Positions 54,517-64,000 of a stretch of DNA of 64,000 bases are shown in pieces; position 1 is the stretch's first letter; every line of letters begins with the position of its first letter. Origin of the DNA: Oscillospiraceae bacterium (lineage in GTDB: Bacteria; Bacillota; Clostridia; Oscillospirales; Oscillospiraceae); the NCBI GenBank assembly GCA_017538965.1, contig JAFYHU010000080.1:225273-289272 (forward strand), written 5' to 3'. Both the position numbers and the translations under genes were made by a program. The notes under the pieces are model-generated. The model was not told the DNA's origin. It saw only the letters and a list, made by a program, of their open reading frames with translations, and searched no databases.

Positions 54517-54612
54517 ATATACACCTGAAGAGCAGACTTGTCAAACAGAATTACAAAACAGAAACAGAATAGCAAAAAAATAGAGGCAAAGCACCGATTT
54601 GTTCATAGTTAG

Positions 54613-54641
54613 TTAACAAATTCGTGATAAAATAACATAAT
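54613..54641 (+). promoter_or_regulatory. Promoter of the MMPL transporter operon
   Basis: -35 TTAACA, 17-nt spacer, -10 CATAAT, 38 nt before the start. Confidence 0.6.
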
Positions 54642-54679
54642 TTCACATATGATAAAGGTAAAAGGGACAGAATATCAGT

Positions 54680-57265
54680 ATGGAATCCTCACCGGCAAAG
54701 AAGAACAACGTGATGATGAAGGTGGCGTCCACCATTGTCGATCGGCGGAATCTGGTTTTTCTGCTGATTTCAATCGCTATTGTCTTTTCCGTTTTTTCCC
54801 GCAGCTGGGTGCATGTGGAAAACGACCTGACGGCCTATCTGCCTGAGGATTCCGCCACCAAGGAAGGGCTGGACGTGATGAACGAGCAGTTTATCACCTA
54901 CGGATCGGCGAGCTTCATGGTGGCCAATATTTCCTATGACGATGCCTGCACGCTTTACGAGACCATCAAAGGCATTGACGGTGTGCAGAGCGTCGAATTC
55001 AACAACACGACCGAACACTATAACGAAGCTTCCGCGCTCTATACCGTCACCTTCGATTATCCGGAGACGGACAAAAACTGCCTGGATGTGCTTCAGGCGG
55101 TACAGGATGCGCTCGCAGGCTATGACAGTTTCCTCTCCACCACCGTCATTGATACCACGGCGGAGCTGATCGAAAAAGAAGTCAACATGATCACGGCGTT
55201 CGTCGCGGTAATCGTGGTGATGGTGCTGGCGTTTACAACCGACACCTATGCAGATGTCGCGGTAGTCGGCCTGACCTTCATCGTTGCCGCCATTCTGAAT
55301 ATGGGTACCAGCTTCCTGCTCGGTACCATTTCCTTTGTTTCAAATTCTGTTACGACCATTCTGCAGCTTGCCCTGGCGCTGGACTATGCGGTCATCTACA
55401 GCAACCGCTTCAAGGAAGAACACAGAACCCACGACCTGCATGACGCGGTGGTCATTTCTCTCAGCAAGGCGATCCCGGAGATCGGCGCCAGCAGCCTGAC
55501 CACGGTCGGCGGCCTGATTGCCATGATGTTCATGAAGTTCCGCCTGGGGCCGGATATGGCCATCAACCTGATCAAGGCGATTTTCTTCTCTCTTTTCTCG
55601 GTTTTCCTTGTGATGCCGGGCTTCCTTATGATTTTCGGAAACCTGATGGAGAAAACCCGCCACAGGCCCTTTGTCCCGAAGATTCCCTTCGTCGGTCGCT
55701 TTGCCTGGGTGACAAGGTTCATCATTCCGCCTATCTTTGCCGTGGTGATTGTTCTTGCCATTCATTACTCCAATGCCTGCCCTTATGTTTACGGCTATGA
55801 TACCCTGACGACACCTCGGGAGAACGAAACGCAGGTGGCTGCCCGGATGATCCGGGACACCTTCTCTTCCCGTCCGATCCTGGCAGTGGTTGTTCCGGGA
55901 CGGGATTACAGCGAGGAGGAGAGCCTGGTCAAGGATCTGGAAGCTTTCCCGGAAGTGGATTCCGTGACAGCCATTGCCTCTATTGATGCGATGGACGGCT
56001 ACAAGCTGGCGGACAAACTCTCTCCGCGGGAGTTTGCGGAGCTCCTGAAGCTGGACTATGAAACCGCCCAGCTGCTCTATTCTGTCTATGCCATTCAGAA
56101 TACCAGCTATGACAAGCTGATCAGCGGAATCGCCAACTACCGCGTTCCGCTGATCGACATGCTGCTCTACGTCACCGAGAAGGTAGATGAAGGCTATATC
56201 ACCCTGGAAGGGGAACAGGCGGAGACGCTTGCAGACGCCAAGACCGAACTGCTGATGGGTAAACGCCAGCTGGAAGGGGAGGACTATGACCGCATGCTGG
56301 TCTATCTGACCCTGCCGGAATCCGGCGACGAAACCTTCCGCTTTACCGATACCGTCCGGGAAACCGCCCAGCAGCATTACCCGAAGCAGAATGTCTATGT
56401 GGTAGGCAACTCCACCAACCAGTATGAGTTTGAAAAATCCTTTGTCGTGGACAATGTCGTAGTCAGCGTGGTCTCGATTCTGATTGTCCTGGTTGTGCTG
56501 CTGTTCACTTTCCAGTCGGCCGGCATGCCGATTCTGCTGATTCTGGTCATTCAGGGAGCTATCTGGATGAACTTCGGATACCCGGCGATTGTGCATGAGG
56601 ATGTATTCTTCATGACGGAACTGGTGGTCAGCTCCATTCAGATGGGCGCCAACATTGACTACGCCATTGTCATCGGCAGCCGCTACACCGAAAATATCAA
56701 GAGCATGCCGCGGAAGGATGCCATCATCGAGGCGATGAACTTCGCCTTCCCGACGATCCTTACCTCCGGCAGCATTCTGGCCGCCTCCGGCGTGCTGATC
56801 AGCCTGATCACCACCGAGTGCACCATCAACGGCATCGGCGAGGCCATCGGCCGCGGTACCTTCATCTCCATCTTCCTGGTCCTGTTTGTCCTGCCTCAGA
56901 TGCTCCTGCTCGGAGATAAGATCATCGCGAAGACCTCTTTTGCCCTGCCGAAGGTAAACCGCGAGTTTTCCGGCAGCGGTGCTGTGGCGGTGGACGGACT
57001 GGTCGTCGGAAGAATCAGCGGCAATGTAAACGGTATTTTCCGCGGCACCATCGACGGAGAAACCGATCTGCGTCTGCTGTCCGGAAAAATCAGCAGGGAA
57101 GATGAAAAAGAACAGACTCCCGCCGAACAAACGGAACCGGAGAAGAAAGAAGCACCCGCTGCCGAACTCCCGCACGGAGAAGAAGAAGACAGCAGCCGAC
57201 ATACGGGAAAGAGAAGAGCCGGGAGAATCCGCGGCAGGAAGAACAACGGAGGGAACAGAGAATGA
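54680..57265 (+). CDS. MMPL/RND-family transporter
   Basis: The 861-residue protein has the two-fold RND layout: a first membrane segment near 27-45, an outer loop, a block of five membrane segments (about 165-375), a second large outer domain (about 375-600) and a second block (about 605-765). Paired motifs ALALDYAVIYSNRFKEE and GANIDYAVIVGSRYTEN-like GANIDYAIVIGSRYTEN carry the conserved Asp-Tyr. The charged tail (790-861) is unusual. Such proteins export lipids, glycolipids or peptides using the proton gradient. It is coupled by ATGA to the giant surface protein, which may be a partner or substrate guide. Confidence 0.88.
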   Translation: MESSPAKKNNVMMKVASTIVDRRNLVFLLISIAIVFSVFSRSWVHVENDLTAYLPEDSATKEGLDVMNEQFITYGSASFMVANISYDDACTLYETIKGIDGVQSVEFNNTTEHYNEASALYTVTFDYPETDKNCLDVLQAVQDALAGYDSFLSTTVIDTTAELIEKEVNMITAFVAVIVVMVLAFTTDTYADVAVVGLTFIVAAILNMGTSFLLGTISFVSNSVTTILQLALALDYAVIYSNRFKEEHRTHDLHDAVVISLSKAIPEIGASSLTTVGGLIAMMFMKFRLGPDMAINLIKAIFFSLFSVFLVMPGFLMIFGNLMEKTRHRPFVPKIPFVGRFAWVTRFIIPPIFAVVIVLAIHYSNACPYVYGYDTLTTPRENETQVAARMIRDTFSSRPILAVVVPGRDYSEEESLVKDLEAFPEVDSVTAIASIDAMDGYKLADKLSPREFAELLKLDYETAQLLYSVYAIQNTSYDKLISGIANYRVPLIDMLLYVTEKVDEGYITLEGEQAETLADAKTELLMGKRQLEGEDYDRMLVYLTLPESGDETFRFTDTVRETAQQHYPKQNVYVVGNSTNQYEFEKSFVVDNVVVSVVSILIVLVVLLFTFQSAGMPILLILVIQGAIWMNFGYPAIVHEDVFFMTELVVSSIQMGANIDYAIVIGSRYTENIKSMPRKDAIIEAMNFAFPTILTSGSILAASGVLISLITTECTINGIGEAIGRGTFISIFLVLFVLPQMLLLGDKIIAKTSFALPKVNREFSGSGAVAVDGLVVGRISGNVNGIFRGTIDGETDLRLLSGKISREDEKEQTPAEQTEPEKKEAPAAELPHGEEEDSSRHTGKRRAGRIRGRKNNGGNRE

Positions 57266-60200
57266 AAAGATGTTTTTCGCTGTTTCTCTGCCTGATCCTG
57301 CTTTTCTCGATATTCCCGATTTCCGCGCTGGCAGAGGAACCCGCATCCGAGGAAGGGAAAGAATACTCCGAGACCGAGCCCGAGCCTGTTGTAAATGAGG
57401 TTCAGGAAACGGAAGACAATGAAGACGATTCCGAGGATGATCCGGTTACGGACGAAACTGACTATGAGGATACGGTCAGCATCCATATCAGCGAGGGAAG
57501 CATCACGCTGGACGCCTGGGAGACCTGCTCCCTTTATACCGACTGCAGCCCGGAATCCGTCATCTGGGTCAGCGAGGACCCGGATATCGCCTCTGTGGAT
57601 GAAGACGGCACGGTCACAGGATATAGCCGGGGCGAGACAATTGTGACCGCAATTGCGGAACTGGACGACGGTACAACAGCCAGTGACGAATGCTTTGTCA
57701 CGGTTCTCAGCGACGGCTATTACGCCTCGAGCGCGGAGGAGCTTCAGTCGAACCATCCGTACAATGCGGGCGAAAGCGCAATCTGGGAATATACGCTTCC
57801 CGGTGCGGAAGAGCTTATGGTCGAGTTTGACGGACAGACCCGACTGGGGTCCGGCGCCTTTCTGATTTTAGCGGACGGCGACGGAGAAGAATTTGCCGAT
57901 GAAGACGGCAACCGTATGAGCTTTGCCGATACCCAGCTTGCCGGGCGGAGCCTGCGCCTGCCTGGCGATACTTTCCGCATCTATCTGTATATTGACGAAG
58001 ATGCGGAATCAGACTGGGGTTTTGCCGTTTCCGAGGTAGGGGAATATACGGAACATACGGAAGAAGAGAATTCGGATGAATCCGGCGATTCCGAAGAGTC
58101 AGATGAAGCGGAAAAAACCGAAGAAACGGAACCTTCGGAAGAGACTGAAAAAGAAGAAGACGAAGCGGAACCCAAAATGCTTGTCGCCGTAAAGCGAGAA
58201 GAAGTGATCCCGGCGGCGGAGTCCTTCGGCCCGGCACGGACGCCTGATCTCAGGAGCAGCAAGATGCTTATGGCGTCCGCTTCTCCGAACGCTGCACAAT
58301 TGACGGGAGCGACGGAAGAAGACTCTTCATCCGCTCTGAGGAATGACCCTCTTCGTGCAGTGCCTCCCACGGCAGAAATTACTCTGCTTCCGAGCAAGCT
58401 GACGATGGATGCCGGGACAGAGCAGGCGCTCATTGCCACCGTGACCATCCAGAACGAAACCGATCTCGACAAGATAAGCATCGATTGGAGTGCCGATTCC
58501 GATAAGCTTACCATTACGAACAAAAATCAGACCAAGAACACAGCTTCCAATACGCTGACCGGAACTGCGACTGTTCTGGCAGGTGATATACATACCGATA
58601 TTCCGGTGACGGTGACGGCCGCAGTGATGTTCACCGCAGACGACACAACACCTCCCGCAGCGGTGAATACGGCAGAAGGCGGGAAAGCGGAAGCAACTAG
58701 CGAGGTAAGTGTCCTGAATGATGCCGTGGTCGTTGATGACTGGCATGATCTCGATTCTGACCATGATTACAGTCCCGATACACATTGCTACTGGCAGTAC
58801 ACGGTGCCCGATCCCAAGGTAAAGAGTGTAACGCTGACCTTTGACACGCTGACAGAGGCCGTCTCCCCGCGCGACTACATCCGGGTGACCGACGGAGCCG
58901 GACGTCCTGCGGGGGTATACACGGGAAAGCTGCTCTCCGGGCAGTCCGTGACGGTAGACAGCCGCATCGTGCGCATCTATCTGGACAGCGACGTAAATAG
59001 CCCCGGAGCCTGGGGCTTCAAGGTCACGAATCTCACGACGGTTTCCGGTGATGATGCCCCGCGCTACAGCGTGCGCTACTACGCCAACGGCGGTGTTGAC
59101 GCGCCCAAGGATCAGCCGGCACATGAGCTTCCTCTGACGCTGAGCGAAAGCGCACCCGCGCGCGAGCACTACGACTTCAAAGGCTGGGCCACCGACCGGG
59201 ATTCCGGCGCCACTTATCAGCCGGGGGAAACGATCGAGACCATTGACCCTGCCGTCCTGGTCGGCAGTCGTCTCGACCTGTTCGCCGTCTGGGAGCGGAT
59301 TCCCACCTATAACGACTCTAACCGCGGCGTGTCCACCGCAACCTACAGCGGACCCGTGGACAACAGCAATGCAGAGCCGAAGACTACGCCTGCCAACCCC
59401 ATCCTGGTCGAGCGCCCGGAGACGGAATATGACAAGGACGTTCTGCACATCCGTACCGTGGACGACCTGCTGGCCTTTGCGGAAAACTGCTCGCTGGACA
59501 CCTGGTCCGATCGCCTGCCGGTCGTGCTGGACAACGACCTGTCCCTGTCCGGGGTTGACTTCTGGGCCGTTCCCATCTTCAACGGCTGCTTTGACGGCCG
59601 CGACCACACGATCTACGACGTGACCATCACCGATGCCATGGCGCCCTGCGGCTTCTTCCTGGAACTGGGTCTTAACGCTACGGTGAAAAATCTGAACGTT
59701 GTCGGGAATGTTCTGCCCGGCGGCGAGAACAACATGACCGGCGGGCTCGTGGGTCTGAACCGCGGCTGCCTGCTGAACTGCTCCTTTTCCGGAACGGTGG
59801 CCGGGACCGCCGAGACGGGCGGTATCGCCGGCCGCAACGAAGCAACCGGAATCATCAGCGGCTGCCGCAGCACGGCTACCGTCTCGGGAATGAACGTTAC
59901 CGGTGGAGTTGCCGGGCATAACCTCGGAGCGATTGTCGGCTGCGAGAGCAAAAGCTTCGTCAATATCAGCAGCGTCGATCCGGCGCTGAACATCCAGACC
60001 CTGGACACCAGCAGTATCCTGAACTTCATCCAGAGCATCAGCTCCGACACCGTCGGCGTCACCACCGACACGGGCGGCATCGCGGGCTTCAACGAGGGCT
60101 TTATCGAGACCTGCATCTCCCGCGAGACGGTCGGGTATCAGCATCTGGGCTACAACGTCGGCGGCATCGCCGGCCGTTCCGACGGCTACATCAGCACCTG

Positions 60201-63200
60201 CCTGAACGAGGCGGAGGTGTACGGCCGCCGCGATGTCGGCGGCATTCTGGGCCAGGCGGAGCCGTACATCGAACTGCGGGAGTCCAACAGCATCGTGGCG
60301 GGCCTGAGCTACCGCGTTTACGCCCTCCGTCGATCCATTGAGGCTGCGGCGAATGACGCGGAAGTTCTGGGGGACGACATTGCCGGGGAACTGTCCTCGC
60401 TGTCGCTCTATGTGAACCCGCTGGAGGCGGCTCTGCTTGCCTTCGACATCTACGATCCGACTCCGGAGGCGCTGGAAAACATCCGCGAGGCGCTGCGCAA
60501 CATGGTCTCGGGCGTTTCGGGCGAGCTGGAGTCGATGGGCGCAAGCGTGGACGAGGGCTCCTCGGTGCTCTCGGACGACCTGACGAGCATCAGCGACAAC
60601 CTCAACGCCCTGTCCGGCACTGCGATCCAGTCGGCCGAACTCATCTCCTCCTCACGCGGCAACGCGGTTCTGGAGGACATTTCGGTGAGCGAGGCCGAGA
60701 GCGAGCTGACCCTCGGCAAAGTTTCCGGCTGCACGAACCGCGGTGAGATCCGGGGTGACAACAACGTCGGCGGCATCGTCGGCTGCATGTCGATCGAGAA
60801 CCGGCTCGACCCGGAGAGCGACCTGACGAACACGGACTTTCTGACGCGCAGGCAGAACCGCTACCGCATCGTGGTGGCTGAGTGTCTGAACGACGGCCCG
60901 GTCACGGCGAAGAAGGAATGCGCCGGCGGCATTGCCGGCAAGACGGACATCGGCTATCTGACGCGCTCGGTGGCCTACAGCAGCGTGACCGTGGAAGACG
61001 GTGCCTACGCGGGCGGCATCTGCGGCCTGCTGTACGGCACTGTGGGCTCCTGCGTGGCGAAGTGCTCCCTGACGGGTTCCAGATACGTCGGCGGCATTGT
61101 CGGCAACGGCTGGACGCCCTCCGACCCCGAGGACCGTTCGAGCCTGGTGACGAACTGCTACACCCTCGTGGAGATTCTGGACCGGCCGCAGTTCTCCGGA
61201 GCCGTGTCCGGCGGCGGAGAGGGGAGCTACACGGAGAACTTCTTCGTACCCTCCGGCTACGCAGGCCTGAACCGGCTGAGCATACAGGGACAGGCAGAAC
61301 CGGTGCTGTTCTCGGTCTTTGCCTCGCTGAACGGCCTTCCCGAGGAGAGCAAGCATTTCACCCTGCGCTTCCTGGTGGAAGGGGAGCTCGTGAAGGAGGT
61401 TCCCTTTGAGTACGGCGCCTCTTTCACGAAGAGCGTCTTCCCCGAGGTGCCGACGAAGGACGGCGCCTACGCGGTATGGGACCGCACCGACCTGACGGAC
61501 CTGCGCTTCGACACGGTCGTGAACGCGACCTACCGCCGCAGCGAGACGGCCCTGAAGTCGGACCTGAAACGCGAGGACGGCCGGGCCGTGGGCTATGTGG
61601 TCGGACAGTTCCAGCAGGGGGACACACTCACGGCGGAAATCCTGCCCATCGCGGACACGGCGATCGAAAACTTCCGGCTGTCCTGGCGGCAGGCTGCGAT
61701 CAAGCAGCTGCGCTCGATGATCCACGGCGATCCGGACTATGACATCCCGGTGGCGGTACTGGAACACGCGGTCTTCCGCTTCCCGGACGACGGCACCGGA
61801 CTGCACACCCTGCGTTATCTGAGTCCGAACGGCGAGACCGGGAACATCCGTGTGTATCAGAAAATGAACGGCCGCTGGGAGCAGTTGAAGCCCACAGTCT
61901 TCGGCAGCTACCTCTCCGTCCTCACGACCGAGACCGAGCCGGAGTTATGTCTGGTCCAGACAATGCAGTCCTGGTGGATTCTGCTCTGGGTCATCGGCGC
62001 CATCGTCGTCCTCATCCTCCTCATCCTTTTCCTCCGTGCAATCTCGAAAAAGAGAAAATCCCGGAAAAATGCGCCTCCTGCCTCCCCCACCGGGGAAGGG
62101 GACGACGCAGAGCCGGATGAGGTCTCTGCCGCAGCGGCTCCCTCCTCAGACACCCGCAGGGAGCAATCCCCGGATCGCTCCGACCCCTCTGCAGCTTCCC
62201 TCCCCGAGGGTGACGGCGCAGCAGCACCGGAAAGAGGGAAAAAACGTTCCCGTCGCCCTCTTCTCATCGTCCTCATTGTCCTTCTCGTGATCCTTGTACT
62301 GGCGCTGGCGGTGCTGCTGCCGTCCGGCCGCCTCCAGGCGGGCATCACGGGCCTGCGCGTACTCCGCGATTTCTATGACCAGGAGGCGGACATCGATACC
62401 GAAATCCGCCTGGTTCTCGGCGAGGAGACGCTCAGCCTCGACTCCACGGTCCATCGCCTGCACGAAAAGGACCGCGTCGTGGCCTGCGCGGACCAGTACG
62501 GTATCCCGCTCTACATCTCCGGCGGCGACATCTACCTGGAGAACGGCCGCGCCTTCCGCATCCTGAACCAGACCCTCGACCGGAAGGACCTGCTCCGCCT
62601 GGCCTTCGAGGCCTTTCGTCACGGCAGTCTGAACGTCAGCCGCGAGGGCGATACCACGCGCATGACCACCGAGCTCGGCTCCGGCGCCATCTCCAAAACT
62701 CTCCGCGGTCTTCTCAGCGAGGAGATTGACGGCATCCTGACGGTCAGCCGGCTCTCCCTCAGCCTCGCCGTGACCGACGGCAGCCTGTCGGAGTTTGTCC
62801 TTGAAAGCGACGGCATGCTCACCGACGGGAAGAACTTCGAAATCGCCGTCTCCCTCCGCCCGCAGCCCCTCTCCGAGCGACCCGACATCCCGCAGGCGGT
62901 CTGGGACGCCATCAATTCCGGCACCCGCAGTCCGGAGCTTCTGACTGACGACTTCCTCGCACTCCTCGCGGCCTGGATTCGCTGCGACAACGCGCCGCGC
63001 GCCTCGGCGGACGTGACGGTGAACGTGGAGGCCCCGCTCCTGAACCTGAACGAGACCTACGCCTACTTCCGCGAGAACGTGGACGGCACGGACATCCACG
63101 CCGTCTCCTCGCGTCTCTTCTCGGTGTACTTTACCGACAGCGCGGCCTGCACGGCCAACGGCACCCCGCTCGGCGACGCCGACTCCCGGCTCAAGAACTC

Positions 63201-63549
63201 GGCCGCCCTCATCGCGGTCGCGCGGGAGCTCTGCCTGGACGGCAGCTTTTCCTGTGAAAAGATCGGGAGCGGCCGGGTCTATACCCTGACCGTCCCGGCG
63301 GAGAGCATGGAAGGCATCGTCACGCGCGTCCTCCCCGAGCTCTCCGGACTGCACCTGCGCTACACCGACTGCGTCCTGACCGTGACGGTCCGGGACGACG
63401 CGCTCTCCGCGATCGAACTGCGCGCCGGCGCGACGCTCAAGGTAGTGGCGCGGGAGCTGGACGCGGGCGCCGGCGTCATCGTCCGCTTCACCGAGCCCGA
63501 AGAGCACAGCATCCCCGCCAGAGTCCTCGAAACCCTCCTCCCCGCCTGA
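57262..63549 (+). CDS. Giant membrane-anchored surface protein (Ig-like, CUB-like, InlB-type and GLUG repeats)
   Basis: The 2095-residue product starts with a signal peptide (MKRCFSLFLCLILLFSIFPI, cut after ALA). In order: acidic linker; Big2-like domain (about 72-150); CUB-like domain (152-267); Glu-rich stretch; second Ig-like domain (369-455); second CUB-like domain (490-595); InlB/Flg_new-type repeat with DFKGWATD (602-683); GLUG-rich region (729-1293) with many GGIAG/GGIVG units, split by a helical insert (about 1017-1147). Two membrane segments follow (1571-1597, 1664-1688), linked by a repeat-encoded linker, then a 400-residue C-terminal domain. It probably acts at the surface as an adhesin or partner of the MMPL transporter. 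Function unknown. Confidence 0.85.
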   Translation: MKRCFSLFLCLILLFSIFPISALAEEPASEEGKEYSETEPEPVVNEVQETEDNEDDSEDDPVTDETDYEDTVSIHISEGSITLDAWETCSLYTDCSPESVIWVSEDPDIASVDEDGTVTGYSRGETIVTAIAELDDGTTASDECFVTVLSDGYYASSAEELQSNHPYNAGESAIWEYTLPGAEELMVEFDGQTRLGSGAFLILADGDGEEFADEDGNRMSFADTQLAGRSLRLPGDTFRIYLYIDEDAESDWGFAVSEVGEYTEHTEEENSDESGDSEESDEAEKTEETEPSEETEKEEDEAEPKMLVAVKREEVIPAAESFGPARTPDLRSSKMLMASASPNAAQLTGATEEDSSSALRNDPLRAVPPTAEITLLPSKLTMDAGTEQALIATVTIQNETDLDKISIDWSADSDKLTITNKNQTKNTASNTLTGTATVLAGDIHTDIPVTVTAAVMFTADDTTPPAAVNTAEGGKAEATSEVSVLNDAVVVDDWHDLDSDHDYSPDTHCYWQYTVPDPKVKSVTLTFDTLTEAVSPRDYIRVTDGAGRPAGVYTGKLLSGQSVTVDSRIVRIYLDSDVNSPGAWGFKVTNLTTVSGDDAPRYSVRYYANGGVDAPKDQPAHELPLTLSESAPAREHYDFKGWATDRDSGATYQPGETIETIDPAVLVGSRLDLFAVWERIPTYNDSNRGVSTATYSGPVDNSNAEPKTTPANPILVERPETEYDKDVLHIRTVDDLLAFAENCSLDTWSDRLPVVLDNDLSLSGVDFWAVPIFNGCFDGRDHTIYDVTITDAMAPCGFFLELGLNATVKNLNVVGNVLPGGENNMTGGLVGLNRGCLLNCSFSGTVAGTAETGGIAGRNEATGIISGCRSTATVSGMNVTGGVAGHNLGAIVGCESKSFVNISSVDPALNIQTLDTSSILNFIQSISSDTVGVTTDTGGIAGFNEGFIETCISRETVGYQHLGYNVGGIAGRSDGYISTCLNEAEVYGRRDVGGILGQAEPYIELRESNSIVAGLSYRVYALRRSIEAAANDAEVLGDDIAGELSSLSLYVNPLEAALLAFDIYDPTPEALENIREALRNMVSGVSGELESMGASVDEGSSVLSDDLTSISDNLNALSGTAIQSAELISSSRGNAVLEDISVSEAESELTLGKVSGCTNRGEIRGDNNVGGIVGCMSIENRLDPESDLTNTDFLTRRQNRYRIVVAECLNDGPVTAKKECAGGIAGKTDIGYLTRSVAYSSVTVEDGAYAGGICGLLYGTVGSCVAKCSLTGSRYVGGIVGNGWTPSDPEDRSSLVTNCYTLVEILDRPQFSGAVSGGGEGSYTENFFVPSGYAGLNRLSIQGQAEPVLFSVFASLNGLPEESKHFTLRFLVEGELVKEVPFEYGASFTKSVFPEVPTKDGAYAVWDRTDLTDLRFDTVVNATYRRSETALKSDLKREDGRAVGYVVGQFQQGDTLTAEILPIADTAIENFRLSWRQAAIKQLRSMIHGDPDYDIPVAVLEHAVFRFPDDGTGLHTLRYLSPNGETGNIRVYQKMNGRWEQLKPTVFGSYLSVLTTETEPELCLVQTMQSWWILLWVIGAIVVLILLILFLRAISKKRKSRKNAPPASPTGEGDDAEPDEVSAAAAPSSDTRREQSPDRSDPSAASLPEGDGAAAPERGKKRSRRPLLIVLIVLLVILVLALAVLLPSGRLQAGITGLRVLRDFYDQEADIDTEIRLVLGEETLSLDSTVHRLHEKDRVVACADQYGIPLYISGGDIYLENGRAFRILNQTLDRKDLLRLAFEAFRHGSLNVSREGDTTRMTTELGSGAISKTLRGLLSEEIDGILTVSRLSLSLAVTDGSLSEFVLESDGMLTDGKNFEIAVSLRPQPLSERPDIPQAVWDAINSGTRSPELLTDDFLALLAAWIRCDNAPRASADVTVNVEAPLLNLNETYAYFRENVDGTDIHAVSSRLFSVYFTDSAACTANGTPLGDADSRLKNSAALIAVARELCLDGSFSCEKIGSGRVYTLTVPAESMEGIVTRVLPELSGLHLRYTDCVLTVTVRDDALSAIELRAGATLKVVARELDAGAGVIVRFTEPEEHSIPARVLETLLPA
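62072..62240 (+). repeat. REP-like GC-rich repeat inside the giant surface protein gene
   Basis: Contains CTCCCCCACCGGGGAAGGGG, GAGCCGGATGAGGTC, GCCGCAGCGGCTCCCTCC and CCCTCCCCGAGGGTG. It is translated in frame as the linker between the two membrane segments. PDEVSAAAAPS here parallels PDEVPAAAAPS in the glycosyltransferase-like protein, so both copies are read in the same repeat frame. Confidence 0.8.
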
Positions 63550-63604
63550 CGCTCCCCGCGGAAACGGCGGACGCCCGAAACCAACCGGAAGGGACGGAAG
63601 CTCC

Positions 63605-64000
63605 ATGATCAGAATCGAACATCTTGAAAAGAAATACCCGAACGTCACCCCGCTGAAGGACGTGAACGCCGAGATCCGCGACGGAGACGTCGTCTCGGTG
63701 ATCGGACCTTCCGGCACGGGAAAGAGCACGCTCCTGCGTTGCATCAACCTGCTGGAGAAGCCCACGGCGGGCCGGATCTGGTTCAACGAAACCGAGATTA
63801 CCGGCCCGAACTGCGACATCAGCAAAGTCCGGCAGAAAATGGGCATGGTCTTTCAGTCCTTCAATCTTTTCGGACACCTGACCGTGATCGAAAACATCAT
63901 GGTCTCCCCGATGACCCTGCTGGGCAAAAGCAGGCAGGACGCCTATGCCGACGCGGCAAGGCTTCTCCGCATGGTCGGCCTGTCGGACAAAGCACTGAAC
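63605..64000 (+). CDS. Amino-acid-type ABC transporter ATP-binding protein, N-terminal part (3' end outside window)
   Basis: The frame is open to the right edge. It encodes MIRIEHLEKKYPNVTPLKDV at the start, Walker A GPSGTGKSTLLRCIN (about residues 38-52) and the Q-loop MVFQSFNLFGHLTVIEN, the wording typical of GlnQ/HisP-like polar amino-acid importers. The signature and Walker B motifs are beyond the edge. A GGACGGAAG site precedes the ATG. It lies 55 nt after the giant protein gene. Confidence 0.9.
   Translation, partial: MIRIEHLEKKYPNVTPLKDVNAEIRDGDVVSVIGPSGTGKSTLLRCINLLEKPTAGRIWFNETEITGPNCDISKVRQKMGMVFQSFNLFGHLTVIENIMVSPMTLLGKSRQDAYADAARLLRMVGLSDKALN

Noticed and set aside
58327-60144. 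Minus-strand open frame of 605 codons
   Set aside because: Antisense to the giant surface protein gene, which has a signal peptide and recognisable repeats.

Overview
The window looks like chromosome from a GC-rich, Gram-positive anaerobe of the Clostridia (Bacillota). The evidence is a lactate-oxidation cluster with EtfAB, ECF-type vitamin transporter subunits behind FMN and preQ1 riboswitches, ATGA-coupled operons, double-glycine leader peptides, secreted proteins with Gram-positive signal peptides, and a sigma-A/DnaG operon. I cannot name a species from the sequence alone. Most genes are GC-rich; the block at about 22.6-30.5 kb and the patch at about 44.1-47.4 kb are visibly AT-richer.

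Layout. 1-1.7 kb: end of an amylosucrase-like GH13 gene plus fructokinase. 1.8-5.4 kb (minus): MATE exporter and the proline genes proB-proA. 5.5-7.7 kb: rimI-tsaD-radC from a promoter that looks leaderless. 7.9-8.6 kb: tRNA-Thr(CGU), then an array of small hairpins leading into a four-helix-bundle protein gene. 8.7-15.1 kb: thioesterase, polytopic glycosyltransferase-like protein, thiI, and a 953-residue MscS channel with a sensor-like front end. 15.3-22.3 kb: lactate permease, an Ldh2-type oxidoreductase, GlcD/LctD-type dehydrogenase, EtfB, EtfA and a cytidylate-kinase-like protein.

22.6-33.0 kb is the accessory heart of the window. Three tandem paralogous secreted repeat proteins (probable beta-solenoids) each sit behind a nearly identical upstream region of about 170 nt. 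A related copy of that region stands in front of a small double-glycine-leader peptide gene at 32.4 kb. The third paralog is frameshifted in its signal peptide at a G7 tract that forms a correctly phased G GGG GGG heptamer. A second double-glycine peptide, fused to a LysM domain, lies on the opposite strand. The two peptide promoters share a direct-repeat operator with identical geometry. A diguanylate cyclase gene lies among them.

33.2-36.2 kb: secreted phosphodiester glycosidase, two small genes, and an FMN riboswitch-ribU unit. 36.2-43.5 kb: a coupled aromatic amino-acid operon (Tyr-rich leader peptide and attenuator, DAHP synthase, tyrA, aroB, aroA, aroC and a chorismate mutase-AroE-AroK triple fusion, then a DUF1294 gene). 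43.5-44.0 kb: preQ1 riboswitch-queT. 44.2-47.4 kb: ECF sigma/anti-sigma-like pair, a probable IS3-family end remnant, and a PIN toxin-antitoxin-like pair. 47.4-48.5 kb: gene-free and packed with GC-rich repeats. 48.5-54.5 kb (minus): hflX-yigZ-dgt-dnaG-rpoD. 54.7-63.5 kb: MMPL transporter coupled to a 2095-residue membrane-anchored surface protein. The window ends inside an ABC transporter ATPase gene.

A family of GC-rich, REP-like repeats recurs between genes and has also entered two coding regions in frame, in the glycosyltransferase-like gene and in the giant surface protein gene.
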